Made by a program: the position numbers and the translations under genes. 48,875 nucleotides of DNA from Muribaculaceae bacterium (GTDB lineage: Bacteria > Bacteroidota > Bacteroidia > Bacteroidales > Muribaculaceae): assembly GCA_029063895.1 (NCBI GenBank), contig JAIDNJ010000053.1, forward strand, positions 1 to 48,875, in the 5' to 3' direction. This document shows, one piece after another, positions 21,357 through 31,514 of this stretch. The notes beneath the pieces are model-generated. The model was given only the letters and a program-made list of their open reading frames with translations, was not told where the DNA came from and ran no database searches. Each line of letters opens with the position of its first letter. Positions within the stretch are counted from its first letter, which is position 1.

Positions 21357-21383
21357 ACAGGCCACTGAAAAGTGGCCTGTTTT
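21357..21383 (+). terminator. Rho-independent terminator after tRNA-Arg
   Basis: ACAGGCCACT-GAAA-AGTGGCCTGT perfect 10-bp stem plus TTT. Confidence 0.88.
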
Positions 21384-21584
21384 GTCTGAATATCAGCCAG
21401 TTTAGACATAAGTCTTTATTAAATATACAATTAACAGGTCTCGAATAGAATTATGGTCCATGTGTATTAATAGGAATTAATGCACTTCTATAGGCACAAT
21501 TTTGAGCCCTTTTGATACTGTCTTGATACCGCTTGATACCAAAAAATGTCATAAATTTGCAGTAATCAACTATGTAATTAAGAC

Positions 21585-22193
21585 ATGGCAACTCTTTTTG
21601 TTATATGTTAGTTACAATGTGAGATAAGAGGGCAAAAGGTCATGCTTGATTTTGACCTCGCAGAGTTATATGGTGTCGAAACATCGCAACTCAAAAGAGC
21701 TGTCAGAAGAAATATAAGCCGGTTTGACGGTGAGGATTTTATGTTTGAGCTCACGAAAGAGGAAATTTCAAGATACCAAATTGGCACCTTGAACGGTGGA
21801 CGCGGAAGTAATTTTAAATATTTACCTTTTGCGTTCACAGAATTAGGGGTCGCAATGCTTTCAAGCGTGTTAAGAAGTGAAACTGCTATTGAGATTAATC
21901 GTGGAATAATGCGAGCATTTGTCACAATTAGACAAATGATTGCAAATAATTCACCAATCAAACGCTTGTCAACTCTCGAAAAGAACTTTAACGAACTTAA
22001 GTAGGATTTAGAAGAGATATTTGCCGACTACAACGCCATCAACGAAGATACCAGGGCCCAAATTGAAGCCATCAACAACTCAATTGCCGAGCTTCAGACA
22101 AAACACAAGACATTTCCTCGACGACCGGTAGGATTCATACCTCCCAAAAATAGTTTAACTAATCGGGCCGATATGACAATTAAAGTATTCTAA
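21585..22193 (+). pseudogene. ORF6N-domain protein, interrupted by two in-frame TAG codons (21609-21611, 22002-22004)
   Basis: Single frame: [46 protein letters not shown]...LPFAFTELGVAMLSSVLRSETAIEINRGIMRAFVTIRQ...LEKNFNELK*DLEEIFADYNAINEDTRAQIEAINNSIAELQTKHKTFPRRPVGF... Confidence 0.8.
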
Positions 22194-22481
22194 TCCCACA
22201 TTGGAATATTCCTTTTATTCGATACCGCTATTTGTGGTGTCTTTATACATTATACATTCTGAAGAATTAACCATTGTGTGAGTATATTGATTTCACTTTC
22301 AATAGATCTATATAATGAGTGAAGCGCCTATTCACTTAATCATAAATTAAAAAGATGGCTTGATAAATGCGATAAGATATTTAATACTAAGAAAGCAATA
22401 ATACTAATTTTAAGTATTTTACCACAGGACATTATATTTATTAACAAAGCTTTTCATGGCGCCCACTCCAAAATCTGTATT

Positions 22482-24497
22482 TCAGAGTCTAAAGCACCCG
22501 TCGCGGCGGACTGAGTAAACGGGAATTGAGGCAGCAGTGAGTTCACTGAGATAGCGGTCGTGTCGACGGCGGTTGAGGTCGTTGCTTAAAATGACTGTGG
22601 CGCGTGGTGAGAGTTCACTGACAAGGGTGAGAATATCGCCGCGGAAGCCTCGGCAAACAAGGATATAATCGGGAGATTTTGACCGAGAGTCGTCATCCCT
22701 GATATAATCATTGTCGGCAATGACGGCGATTGTATGGCCGTTCCAATAAAGGACGGCGGGATAGGATTCAATGGTGAAGCCGGTGATTGTATCACACTCA
22801 CGGCGGCTCATGTATCGCTTATATCGGGTCTCGCACAACTCGATTATAGATGGAAGCTGAGATTGACGAGCGGTTGTATACAGTCGCATTTCATGGTCGC
22901 GGCGCGTAACAACATTAGTATGATTTTTTTCGGTCGTTATGTACAACTCGTCACCGACAGGGATGAGCGACAGGCGTGTGACGGCTATGCCCGAAGCAAT
23001 GAGACAGACAGTCGCAATAGCCCAGACAACGCGCCGACGCCAAAACCAGGCGGCAAGGGCGACCGGAACGAGGGTAAACAGAATCACAGCTAACGGAGGT
23101 AGGTATATGTTGTCTACAATACCCCACGGGACAGATGTTGTCATCTCAATAATCCACGATAACAACCGGTCAAGCGCGTTCAGAATCCAAGCAATAAACC
23201 CGACATCAATACCAATGACTGCAAATGCAAGATAGACGGCACCAATGGCGAGCATCAGGGTCATGATAAGCGACGCGGGTATAGATGACAATAGAAACAG
23301 GAGTGGAAAGATGCCGAAATAGTAGACCGACAAAGCCCACGTGCCCGCCATCGCGGCAACCGGAAGTGCAATCAATTTCACAACAGTTATCACAACTCGA
23401 TTTCGCCCTGTAAATGACATAAATCCGCTCATAAGCAAAAGAATTGATGCAGCCGCCAGAAATGAGAGCTGAAAACTGACCTCAAAAAGCGCCGTAGGGT
23501 TGAAAACGAGTATTAGAATGGCAGCAGCAAAGAGAGAATTCATCGATGACCGCCGGCGGTTGAATATATAGGCTCCGGCCACAAACGTAGCCATAATCAC
23601 AGCCCTGACAACCGATACCGAGAAGCCTGTCATCAGCACATAAATCCAGAGCATGACAACGAGAACGACATAACCGGCTGATTCTCTTCGCGCCAATTGT
23701 AACGGCATGATCACAACGCTCAGAATCATGATGATAACGGCGACATGGGCACCGCTAAGCGCGAGGAGATGAGCCAGACCTGAAGCCGAGAATGATGCCC
23801 GACGAGTCGAATCGATCATAGTGCTGTCACCAAGCAGAACAGCAGCAAGAAGATTGGCTGTTGATGGAGACAGAGTTCCGGTATAAAGTCGGTCAACAAG
23901 CCAATCCCTTACACCGAGCAAGATAAATAACAGTGAATGAGACCGGCCGATGACCGTTACTTCCCCTTCGTCGGCAAATGCGGCAGGTTTTTCGATTGAC
24001 TGAAACATGTTACCGGTATCCGGAAGGTCGACCGACCGATTTCGTTCAAAAAAGAAAGGGCTACAACTGATGATATCTCCCGGACTAATCGCGGGGAACA
24101 ACGAGCCAAGATAAAGAGTGATATCAAAGTGCCTGACATTTCCTGGCTTCGTGACCGAATCCACACCCATCTTATCGACCGTTATATCAAGACGCCGGCC
24201 CGACGGTGTTTCAGTAATATCGTTAACAATCGCTATCAGCCGTAGCCGATGATCATGTGAAGCCGTGGAGAAAGCGCTTATATCAGGTGGTCTTGCAACA
24301 AACATGGTGGACCAGCCAAGCGCGACGCCGACTGTCAGGGCCGAATAGACCGGTTTCTTTAACAGTAACAGCGCAAGCAATAATACCCACAGGACGATGC
24401 CAATATAGATTCCACCGGGTAAAAGTGAAAACAAAATCCCTGATGCCAGCGCTATAAACACGGGCATCAGGGGTACGTAGGAGAACGGCGGTTTCAA
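22482..24497 (-). CDS. comEC: ComEC/Rec2-family competence protein
   Basis: DUF4131-like N-terminus, LLGDSTMIDSTRRASFSASGLAHLLALSGAHVAVI, many TM helices, QLSFLAAASILL. Confidence 0.9.
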   Translation of the reverse strand: MKPPFSYVPLMPVFIALASGILFSLLPGGIYIGIVLWVLLLALLLLKKPVYSALTVGVALGWSTMFVARPPDISAFSTASHDHRLRLIAIVNDITETPSGRRLDITVDKMGVDSVTKPGNVRHFDITLYLGSLFPAISPGDIISCSPFFFERNRSVDLPDTGNMFQSIEKPAAFADEGEVTVIGRSHSLLFILLGVRDWLVDRLYTGTLSPSTANLLAAVLLGDSTMIDSTRRASFSASGLAHLLALSGAHVAVIIMILSVVIMPLQLARRESAGYVVLVVMLWIYVLMTGFSVSVVRAVIMATFVAGAYIFNRRRSSMNSLFAAAILILVFNPTALFEVSFQLSFLAAASILLLMSGFMSFTGRNRVVITVVKLIALPVAAMAGTWALSVYYFGIFPLLFLLSSIPASLIMTLMLAIGAVYLAFAVIGIDVGFIAWILNALDRLLSWIIEMTTSVPWGIVDNIYLPPLAVILFTLVPVALAAWFWRRRVVWAIATVCLIASGIAVTRLSLIPVGDELYITTEKNHTNVVTRRDHEMRLYTTARQSQLPSIIELCETRYKRYMSRRECDTITGFTIESYPAVLYWNGHTIAVIADNDYIRDDDSRSKSPDYILVCRGFRGDILTLVSELSPRATVILSNDLNRRRHDRYLSELTAASIPVYSVRRDGCFRL

Positions 24498-24524
24498 AAC
24501 CGGCGCATATTTATCGTTAAAAAA

Positions 24525-25520
24525 TCAAACCACGGTATTGATCACCACCACAAGGCTCGACACACCAATGATAATCCAAAGCAGCACAGCAAGCAGCAAT
24601 GGCTTGACTCCTACCTGCTTAATCATCGAGATCGAGAGACTTGCACCGATAAAGAACAGGGTGACAACGAGCAGCTTTTTGGCAATGTAAACAAGCGTGC
24701 CGGTCAGGACTGATGGAAGACCGCAATAAGTGTTGACAATCATAGCAAGCACAAAATAGAGAATAAACCAGGGAATTGAAATCTTGCTCGATTTTTCGCG
24801 GAAAATAAACATGGTTACAAAGGCAAGCGGAATAATCCAAAGGGCACGTGTACACTTGATAAGAGTCCCTATCTGGCAGGCCTCAGGACCATAGGCGTCG
24901 CCCGCACCAACAACCGAAGAAGTATCGTGGATAGCAATTGCAGCCCATGTACCAAACTGATTTTGAGACAAATCAAGATAGTGTCCGATAGGCGGGAAAA
25001 TGAACAGGGCGATAGCATTAAGGATGAAAATGACACCGAGCGACACCGCCATTTCGTTTTCATTAGCTTTTAAAACGGGGCCGACAGCAGCAATCGCACT
25101 CCCACCACAAATCGCCGTACCCGACGAAATCAGGTAAGAGGTCTTGCGGTCGAGACGCAGCCACATACCGAGCAACACGCCAAAAACCATTACACCGATA
25201 ACCGATACAATAGTAAATGCCATTCCCTCGGCTCCTGATCGGAGAGATTCGGTCACATTCATGCCAAATCCGAGCCCGATAACCGAAATCTGAAGTAATT
25301 TTTTTGATGCTTTTTTATTGAATGAAGCATTTGGCATTGTAAAAAAGAAAGCGAAAACGAGTCCGGCAAAAAGAGCGATAGCCGGGCTGACAGCCAAAGA
25401 GGGTAATCCGATTTTATCCCACGGCATCAGCATGAAAAAGATAGCGACAATATAAACTATTTTGCTTGGCAAGGCTCCAATATAGTTCTCTTTTGGAGCC
25501 GATTTTTTATCGGTAGACAT
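24525..25520 (-). CDS. YeiH/UPF0324 putative sulfate exporter family transporter
   Basis: LLQISVIGLGFGMNV, SSGTAICGGSAIAAVGPVLKA, IAIHDTSSVVGAG. Confidence 0.92.
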   Translation of the reverse strand: MSTDKKSAPKENYIGALPSKIVYIVAIFFMLMPWDKIGLPSLAVSPAIALFAGLVFAFFFTMPNASFNKKASKKLLQISVIGLGFGMNVTESLRSGAEGMAFTIVSVIGVMVFGVLLGMWLRLDRKTSYLISSGTAICGGSAIAAVGPVLKANENEMAVSLGVIFILNAIALFIFPPIGHYLDLSQNQFGTWAAIAIHDTSSVVGAGDAYGPEACQIGTLIKCTRALWIIPLAFVTMFIFREKSSKISIPWFILYFVLAMIVNTYCGLPSVLTGTLVYIAKKLLVVTLFFIGASLSISMIKQVGVKPLLLAVLLWIIIGVSSLVVVINTVV

Positions 25521-25549
25521 TGTTGTCAGTTTTTATTTATGTGATAATG

Positions 25550-26308
25550 TTATTTATGCCATATATTCCACGACTCAAAAGCCTGAAGAAGAAGCATTTC
25601 AAGTCCGTTTTTTGTTTGTGCCCCACGAGCAGCCGCACGTCTCATAAACTCGGTGGTGTCGGGATTGTAAATGAGGTCATAACAAATATGTTCGGGAGTC
25701 AGGAGGTCATAGGGAATGTCGGGAGCTTCGTCGACATGAGGATACATTCCTACAGGCGTCGTGTTAACAATCACCTTGTTTTGAGCCATCACCTCAGGTG
25801 TGAGGTCGGCATAGGTAATGACGCCAGGGCGAGACGTGCGTGAAACATATATCGGTTTCAATCCCAGATTTATAAGCCCTGTATAAATAGCCTTTGAGGC
25901 GCCCCCGGTTCCGAGCACCAGCGCGCCGCGATGAGCGTCACCAAGCATCGGAGCAATCGAATCGGAAAAACCGACAATGTCACTGTTATAGCCCACCAAA
26001 CGCTTGCGGCCCGACTTTTCAGGTATGATTTTGATAACATTTACTGCACCTATTTTACGAGCCACGGGATCAATATCGTCAAGCAAAGGCATTACTTTTT
26101 CTTTATATGGTATAGTCACGTTGAGCCCCGACAGATTTGGATTGCCGGCCAGGACATCGCGCAACAAGTCAACCGATTCAATCTCAAAGTTGACATATAC
26201 TGCATTAATTCCCTCTCCCTCAAACTTGGTATTAAAGTAATTTTTTGAGAAGGAATGACCTAATGGATAGCCGATTAGGCCATAAATCTTTTTCTTTCCC
26301 GAATTCAT
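25550..26308 (-). CDS. aroE: Shikimate dehydrogenase
   Basis: YGLIGYPLGHSFSKNYFN, LSGLNVTIPYKE, GALVLGTGGASKAIY, VNTTPVGMYP. Confidence 0.95.
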   Translation of the reverse strand: MNSGKKKIYGLIGYPLGHSFSKNYFNTKFEGEGINAVYVNFEIESVDLLRDVLAGNPNLSGLNVTIPYKEKVMPLLDDIDPVARKIGAVNVIKIIPEKSGRKRLVGYNSDIVGFSDSIAPMLGDAHRGALVLGTGGASKAIYTGLINLGLKPIYVSRTSRPGVITYADLTPEVMAQNKVIVNTTPVGMYPHVDEAPDIPYDLLTPEHICYDLIYNPDTTEFMRRAAARGAQTKNGLEMLLLQAFESWNIWHK

Positions 26309-26633
26309 TTAAATGTATATAAAAGAATTTGTACTTGCAAAGATAGTGTTTTTCAGCGAGATTTGATTCCAATTATGACTCCAAAATATTTCCTTAAGAC
26401 AATGAAGGGCATAAAAATGACGAGATTATTTTATCTTGCTGACATACTGATATAGACTGATACATGAATAATTTTGAGTCTTAGGGATGATAAATGGAAT
26501 AAAATGACTATATTTGCAGTTCATATAATCCTAAATTGAATGATATGGATTCAAAAAAATGATTTCATAGAGTTTAACCTGTCAGGAGTCATATCAATTA
26601 ACATTATTAACTTAAAACAAACCCGATTAACTG

Positions 26634-27776
26634 ATGAAACTTTTTGATGTCTATCCTCTGTTTGACATTGAGATAGATCGTGGCGAGGGTTGCCACGTCT
26701 ATGACAAAGAAGGTAAAGAATATCTTGATTTATATGGCGGCCATGCCGTTATTTCGATTGGTCACAGCCATCGACGATACCTTGATGCTCTTGCCAGTCA
26801 GGCCTCAAAACTTGTTTTTTACAGTAATTCGGTTATCAATCCGCTTCAAGTCAAACTTGCCGAAAGAATGGGTAAAGTCGCCGGAATCGACGACTATCAG
26901 CTTTTCCTCGTCAACTCGGGAGCCGAGGCCAATGAAAATGCTATAAAACTGGCTTCGTTTGTCACCGGTCGCAAACGGATCGTGGCATTTGACAAGGCTT
27001 TTCACGGACGTACATCGGCTGCTGTCGAGGCTACCGACAATCCTAAAATCCAGGCTCCGGTCAACTGCAATGACAACGTTACATTTGTACCGTTGAACGA
27101 TATCGATGCTGTCAAGGCCGAGCTTGCCAAAGGTGATGTTGCCGCTGTAATCATCGAGGGTATTCAGGGCGTGGGAGGTATCCGCGTAGCTGATGACAAC
27201 TTCCTCAAAGAACTTAGCCAGGCAACAAAAGAAGCCGGAACAATGCTTATCCTTGATGAGATTCAAAGCGGTTACGGACGCTCGGGCCGGTTCTTTGCTC
27301 ACCAATATTCGGGTATCAAACCCGACATGATTACCATGGCCAAGGGCATCGCCAACGGATTCCCGATGGGCGCGGTGGCAATCGCCGGCGATATCGCCCC
27401 GGTTTACGGACAGCTCGGCACTACATTTGGCGGAAACCATCTGGCATGTGCCGCCGCTCTTGCCGTCCTTGACGTTATCGAAGATGAAAAACTTGTCGAG
27501 AATGCCGAGAAAGTCGGTCAGTATCTCATTGACAACCTGAAAGGGCTCCCCGGAGTCAAAGAGGTGCGTGGACGCGGACTTATGATAGGAATCGAGATGG
27601 AGAAGCCGGCCAAAGAGCTGCGCCGCCGCCTCATTTTTGACCGCCACATTTTCACCGGTGCCTCGGGCACAAACACCATACGCCTCCTGCCACCGTTATG
27701 CGTGACAAAAGAGGATGCCGACCGCTTTATCGACAACTTTAAAGAAGAGCTTAAAGCCGAGGGGTATGTCGGTTAA
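26634..27776 (+). CDS. argD: Acetylornithine/succinylornithine-type class III aminotransferase
   Basis: FLVNSGAEANENAIKLA, AFHGRTSAAVEAT, LILDEIQSGYGRSGRFFA, MAKGIANGFPMGAV, GTTFGGNHLACAAAL. Confidence 0.9.
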   Translation: MKLFDVYPLFDIEIDRGEGCHVYDKEGKEYLDLYGGHAVISIGHSHRRYLDALASQASKLVFYSNSVINPLQVKLAERMGKVAGIDDYQLFLVNSGAEANENAIKLASFVTGRKRIVAFDKAFHGRTSAAVEATDNPKIQAPVNCNDNVTFVPLNDIDAVKAELAKGDVAAVIIEGIQGVGGIRVADDNFLKELSQATKEAGTMLILDEIQSGYGRSGRFFAHQYSGIKPDMITMAKGIANGFPMGAVAIAGDIAPVYGQLGTTFGGNHLACAAALAVLDVIEDEKLVENAEKVGQYLIDNLKGLPGVKEVRGRGLMIGIEMEKPAKELRRRLIFDRHIFTGASGTNTIRLLPPLCVTKEDADRFIDNFKEELKAEGYVG

Positions 27777-28107
27777 CAGGGTCATACTTGTAGGTAATGT
27801 CGGAGCCAAGCCCACCGTCAAGATGGTTGACGGCGGTATGATCGCCACATTCACACTCGCTACAACCGAGCCGCCCCAGACCACTTCAAACGGGTCGGTA
27901 ATACCGGAACGTACCGAGTGGCACCGGCTTGTAGTGTGGGGCCCGACAGCCGAGTTTACCGACCGATATGTCGACAAAGGGTGTCGGCTCTATGTAGAGG
28001 GACGTCTCCGCACCCGCGTGTGGCAGGACACAAATGCCCTGAAACACTCGGTTACCGAGATACTTGTCGAGAAGCTTGAGATTCTTCAGCGGCCGGCACG
28101 CCAATAA
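27766..28107 (+). CDS. ssb: Single-stranded DNA-binding protein (short, 113 aa)
   Basis: MSVNRVILVGNVGAKPTVKMVDGGMIATFTLAT...EWHRLVVWG...YVEGRLRTR OB fold; start chosen at MSVNRV, overlapping argD by 11 nt. Confidence 0.85.
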   Translation: MSVNRVILVGNVGAKPTVKMVDGGMIATFTLATTEPPQTTSNGSVIPERTEWHRLVVWGPTAEFTDRYVDKGCRLYVEGRLRTRVWQDTNALKHSVTEILVEKLEILQRPARQ

Positions 28108-28164
28108 AACGTATACCTTACAATCAAGACAACATTCCACAAATTAAATCAATATCACTATCAC

Positions 28165-30186
28165 ATGAAAAAAAGTAAACAGAAAACGGTCGTACCTCCC
28201 GGACAAGCGACTGTTCAGCCCGACCCGATAGCGGCGGCTGAACTCGACCCGGTACAGTTGCCCGAGAACGCGTTCCGCGAACTCGCCGCCAACGAGAAGT
28301 ACCGCCCCATGATGCATCCCGACAGGGATTATCAGGAAGTGACCCCCTACTCGGTAGGTATGGGTTTGTTGCTGGCTGTAATTTTCAGCGCGGCAGCTGC
28401 CTATCTCGGACTTAAAGTAGGTCAGGTTTTTGAAGCTGCAATTCCAATCGCAATCATTGCCGTTGGACTTTCGGGCGCTCTCAAGCTCAAAAATCCGATG
28501 GGACAAAATGTCATCATCCAGTCAATCGGTGCATGCTCGGGCGTAATCGTTGCCGGTGCAATCTTTACCCTCCCGGCTCTCTACATTCTTCAGGCGACCT
28601 ATCCTGAAATCACCGTCAACTTCCTTGAGGTGTTCCTCAGCTCACTCTTTGGCGGTGTACTTGGTATTTTATTCTTCATCCCCTTCCGCAAATATTTTGT
28701 GAAGGACATGCACGGCAAGTATCCTTTCCCCGAGGCTACAGCCACCACCCAGGTGCTTGCAAGCGGTCAGGCAGCCGGCAGCAGCGGCCAGGCCAAAACC
28801 CTTGTAATCGCATCGCTCATCGGTGGTCTCTATGACTTCATTGTCGAGACATTTGGCTTCTGGGCCGGCACAGTGTCGACCTATGCGACCCAGTGGGGAC
28901 AGGCTCTCGCAGCCAAAACCAAACTGGTATTAAGCTGTAACGTATCGGCCGCAGTCCTTGGTCTCGGTTACATCATCGGTATCAAATATGCGTTTATCAT
29001 CTGCGCCGGTTCATTTTTTGTTTGGTGGGTAATCATTCCCGTTATGGGAACATATGGCGCTCCCAACATTTGTGTGATGTCTCCCGACATGATCTTCTCC
29101 AATTATGCCCGCATGATCGGTATCGGCGGTATCGCCATGGCCGGTGTGCTCGGCATTATCAAATCATGGCCTATCATCAGCCAGGCAGTCGGCCTTGCCC
29201 GTCGTGAATTCAAAGGTCAGGGTGACGGTGCAAAAGTGGAGCGCTGGCAGCTCGACATCTCGATGAAACACATCGTGTTCTTCATTGCAATCGCGCTTGT
29301 AGCCGTGTTCCTGTTCTTCTACTTTGGCGTTATCCACAACTTCTTCCAGGCTCTGGTTGCATGGATCGTTGTTGTCATCATCGCATTCCTATTCACGACA
29401 GTGGCAGCCAACGCGATCGCAATTGTCGGCACCAATCCTGTATCGGGCATGACTCTCATGACCCTCATCGTTGCCTCGGCAATCCTCGTCGGAATAGGTC
29501 TCAGCGGTACATCGGGCATCGTAGCATCGATGGTTATCGGTGGTGTTGTCTGCACCGCCCTGTCAATGGCCGGCGGCTTTGTCACCGACCTTAAAATCGG
29601 TTACTGGCTCGGCACAACACCCAAACGTCAGGAACAGTGGAAATTCCTCGGCACTCTCGTATCGGCTGCCACAGTCGGCGGCGTTATGCTCGTGCTCAAT
29701 CAGGTATATGGTTTCAGCGGCCCCAATGCTCTTGTAGCACCTCAGGCCAACGCGATGGCAAAAGTTATCGAACCTCTCATGATGGGTGGCGAAACTCCGT
29801 GGATTCTCTACATGGCCGGCGTTGTTCTCGCACTACTTCTCAACTGGCTCGGCGTACCTCCGTTGGCATTCTGCCTCGGCATGTTCATTCCCCTGCAGCT
29901 CAACACTCCGCTGCTTGTCGGTGGTGCTATAGCATACTTTGTAGAACGTTCGACCAAAGACCCCGAACTCGCAGCCGCCCGCCGCGACCGTGGTACTCTC
30001 ATCTCATCGGGACTTATCGCCGGCGGTGCGCTCTTCGGTGTATTTGCCGCCCTTACCCGATTCTTTGGATTTGAATATGTAGCCGGCATCGATGCCGTTA
30101 CTCTCCAGACCACCGGCTGCATAGCCTATGTGCTTCTCATCGCCTATCTCGTATGGGACAGCTGCAACGCAAAGAAAATTAAATAA
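28165..30186 (+). CDS. OPT family oligopeptide transporter
   Basis: RELTxxxx-like N-terminus, GLLLAVIFSAAAAYLGLKVGQVFEAAIPIAI, FPEATATTQVLASG, multiple TM helices. Confidence 0.92.
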   Translation: MKKSKQKTVVPPGQATVQPDPIAAAELDPVQLPENAFRELAANEKYRPMMHPDRDYQEVTPYSVGMGLLLAVIFSAAAAYLGLKVGQVFEAAIPIAIIAVGLSGALKLKNPMGQNVIIQSIGACSGVIVAGAIFTLPALYILQATYPEITVNFLEVFLSSLFGGVLGILFFIPFRKYFVKDMHGKYPFPEATATTQVLASGQAAGSSGQAKTLVIASLIGGLYDFIVETFGFWAGTVSTYATQWGQALAAKTKLVLSCNVSAAVLGLGYIIGIKYAFIICAGSFFVWWVIIPVMGTYGAPNICVMSPDMIFSNYARMIGIGGIAMAGVLGIIKSWPIISQAVGLARREFKGQGDGAKVERWQLDISMKHIVFFIAIALVAVFLFFYFGVIHNFFQALVAWIVVVIIAFLFTTVAANAIAIVGTNPVSGMTLMTLIVASAILVGIGLSGTSGIVASMVIGGVVCTALSMAGGFVTDLKIGYWLGTTPKRQEQWKFLGTLVSAATVGGVMLVLNQVYGFSGPNALVAPQANAMAKVIEPLMMGGETPWILYMAGVVLALLLNWLGVPPLAFCLGMFIPLQLNTPLLVGGAIAYFVERSTKDPELAAARRDRGTLISSGLIAGGALFGVFAALTRFFGFEYVAGIDAVTLQTTGCIAYVLLIAYLVWDSCNAKKIK

Positions 30187-30188
30187 AC

Positions 30189-31514
30189 GTGCCATCGATT
30201 GAATTGACAAAAAAATCAATCAACCGGCAAATACTGGCGCTCGCCGTGCCATCGATTGTTGCCAATATCACCACCCCGCTTTTAGCGTTGGTCGATACGG
30301 CAATAGTCGGTCACATGGGGAGCGCCATGTATATCGCCGCTATCGCTTTGGGCGGATCGGTTTTCAATATGGTTTACTGGCTGTTCGGCTTCCTGAGAAT
30401 GGGTACGAGCGGTATCACAGCCCAGGAATACGGGCGAGCGGCCAACGGACATACATCGGAAGCACTCACCCGTTCCCTGTTCATAGCTTTGACAGCCGGG
30501 ATTTTACTCATTCTTTTCCGAAAACCTGTCATCGACGGCGTTATCAGTTTCATGGATCCCGACCCGTCGACAGCCGACATCGCCCGCCTTTACTGCCTTA
30601 TCCTGATATTTGGCGCACCAGCCCAACTGGCTTCCTATTCCCTTACCGGATGGTTCATAGGAATGCAGAACTCACGAGCTACAATGTGGATATCGCTGCT
30701 GATCAACATAACCAATATAGCATCGAGCCTTATCATGGTTTATGGACTGAAGACAGGTATCACCGGGGTGGCAACCGGATCACTCATAGCACAATGGACC
30801 GGCGCGACAGCCGGATTTCTTGTCGCCCGACACAACGGCTACCGTTTTCGTCAATCTGACGGTCAGCCCATTTTTGACCGGAACAAGCTGAAACAATTTT
30901 TCTCGGTCAACTTTGACATTTTCCTGAGAACACTATGCCTGATTGCCGTCACTCTATGGTTTACACGTACCGGCGCACGCCAAGGCACATTGATGCTGTC
31001 GGTCAATGCCCTGCTCATGCAGTTTTTTGTCATCTTCTCATACTTCATGGACGGATTTGCATTTGCCGGCGAAGCACTCACCGGCCGATATATCGGAGCC
31101 GGCAACCGACGAGCTACCAAACTTACAGTGAACAGGCTATTTATATTTGGTTTGTCGATTTCAATATTTTTCTCCGTGCTTTATACCGTGGCCGGCGACA
31201 GCGTGCTCACCCTGCTGAGCGATGAAAAAGATGTGCTCGATGCCACGGGTGACTTCAGATGGTGGATAGTCACCGTCCCTCTCACCGGATTTGCCGCCTT
31301 CATATGGGATGGTGTCTTTATCGGCGCCACAAAAACCAGATGGATGCTGCTGTCGATATTCACGGCGATGATAGTATTTTTTATCGTGTTGCATCTCACC
31401 TACGGCACTATGTCTAACCACGGTCTATGGCTCGCGTTTGTGAGCTATCTGGCAATAAGAGGGTTGGTACTGACAATTGCCTACCGCAAAACGATGGGAC
31501 AAAAGAACGATTAA
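30189..31514 (+). CDS. MATE family efflux transporter
   Basis: ILALAVPSIVANITTPLLALVDTAIVGHMG, GFLRMGTSGITAQEYG. Confidence 0.94.
   Translation: MPSIELTKKSINRQILALAVPSIVANITTPLLALVDTAIVGHMGSAMYIAAIALGGSVFNMVYWLFGFLRMGTSGITAQEYGRAANGHTSEALTRSLFIALTAGILLILFRKPVIDGVISFMDPDPSTADIARLYCLILIFGAPAQLASYSLTGWFIGMQNSRATMWISLLINITNIASSLIMVYGLKTGITGVATGSLIAQWTGATAGFLVARHNGYRFRQSDGQPIFDRNKLKQFFSVNFDIFLRTLCLIAVTLWFTRTGARQGTLMLSVNALLMQFFVIFSYFMDGFAFAGEALTGRYIGAGNRRATKLTVNRLFIFGLSISIFFSVLYTVAGDSVLTLLSDEKDVLDATGDFRWWIVTVPLTGFAAFIWDGVFIGATKTRWMLLSIFTAMIVFFIVLHLTYGTMSNHGLWLAFVSYLAIRGLVLTIAYRKTMGQKND

Noticed and set aside
21525-22229. GATACCGCT direct repeats as att sites
   Set aside because: Only 9 bp, no integrase and no tRNA 3'-end duplication; mentioned as weak support only.
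26805-27647. 280-aa minus-strand ORF opposite argD
   Set aside because: Antisense shadow of a strongly conserved aminotransferase; no domain recognisable.
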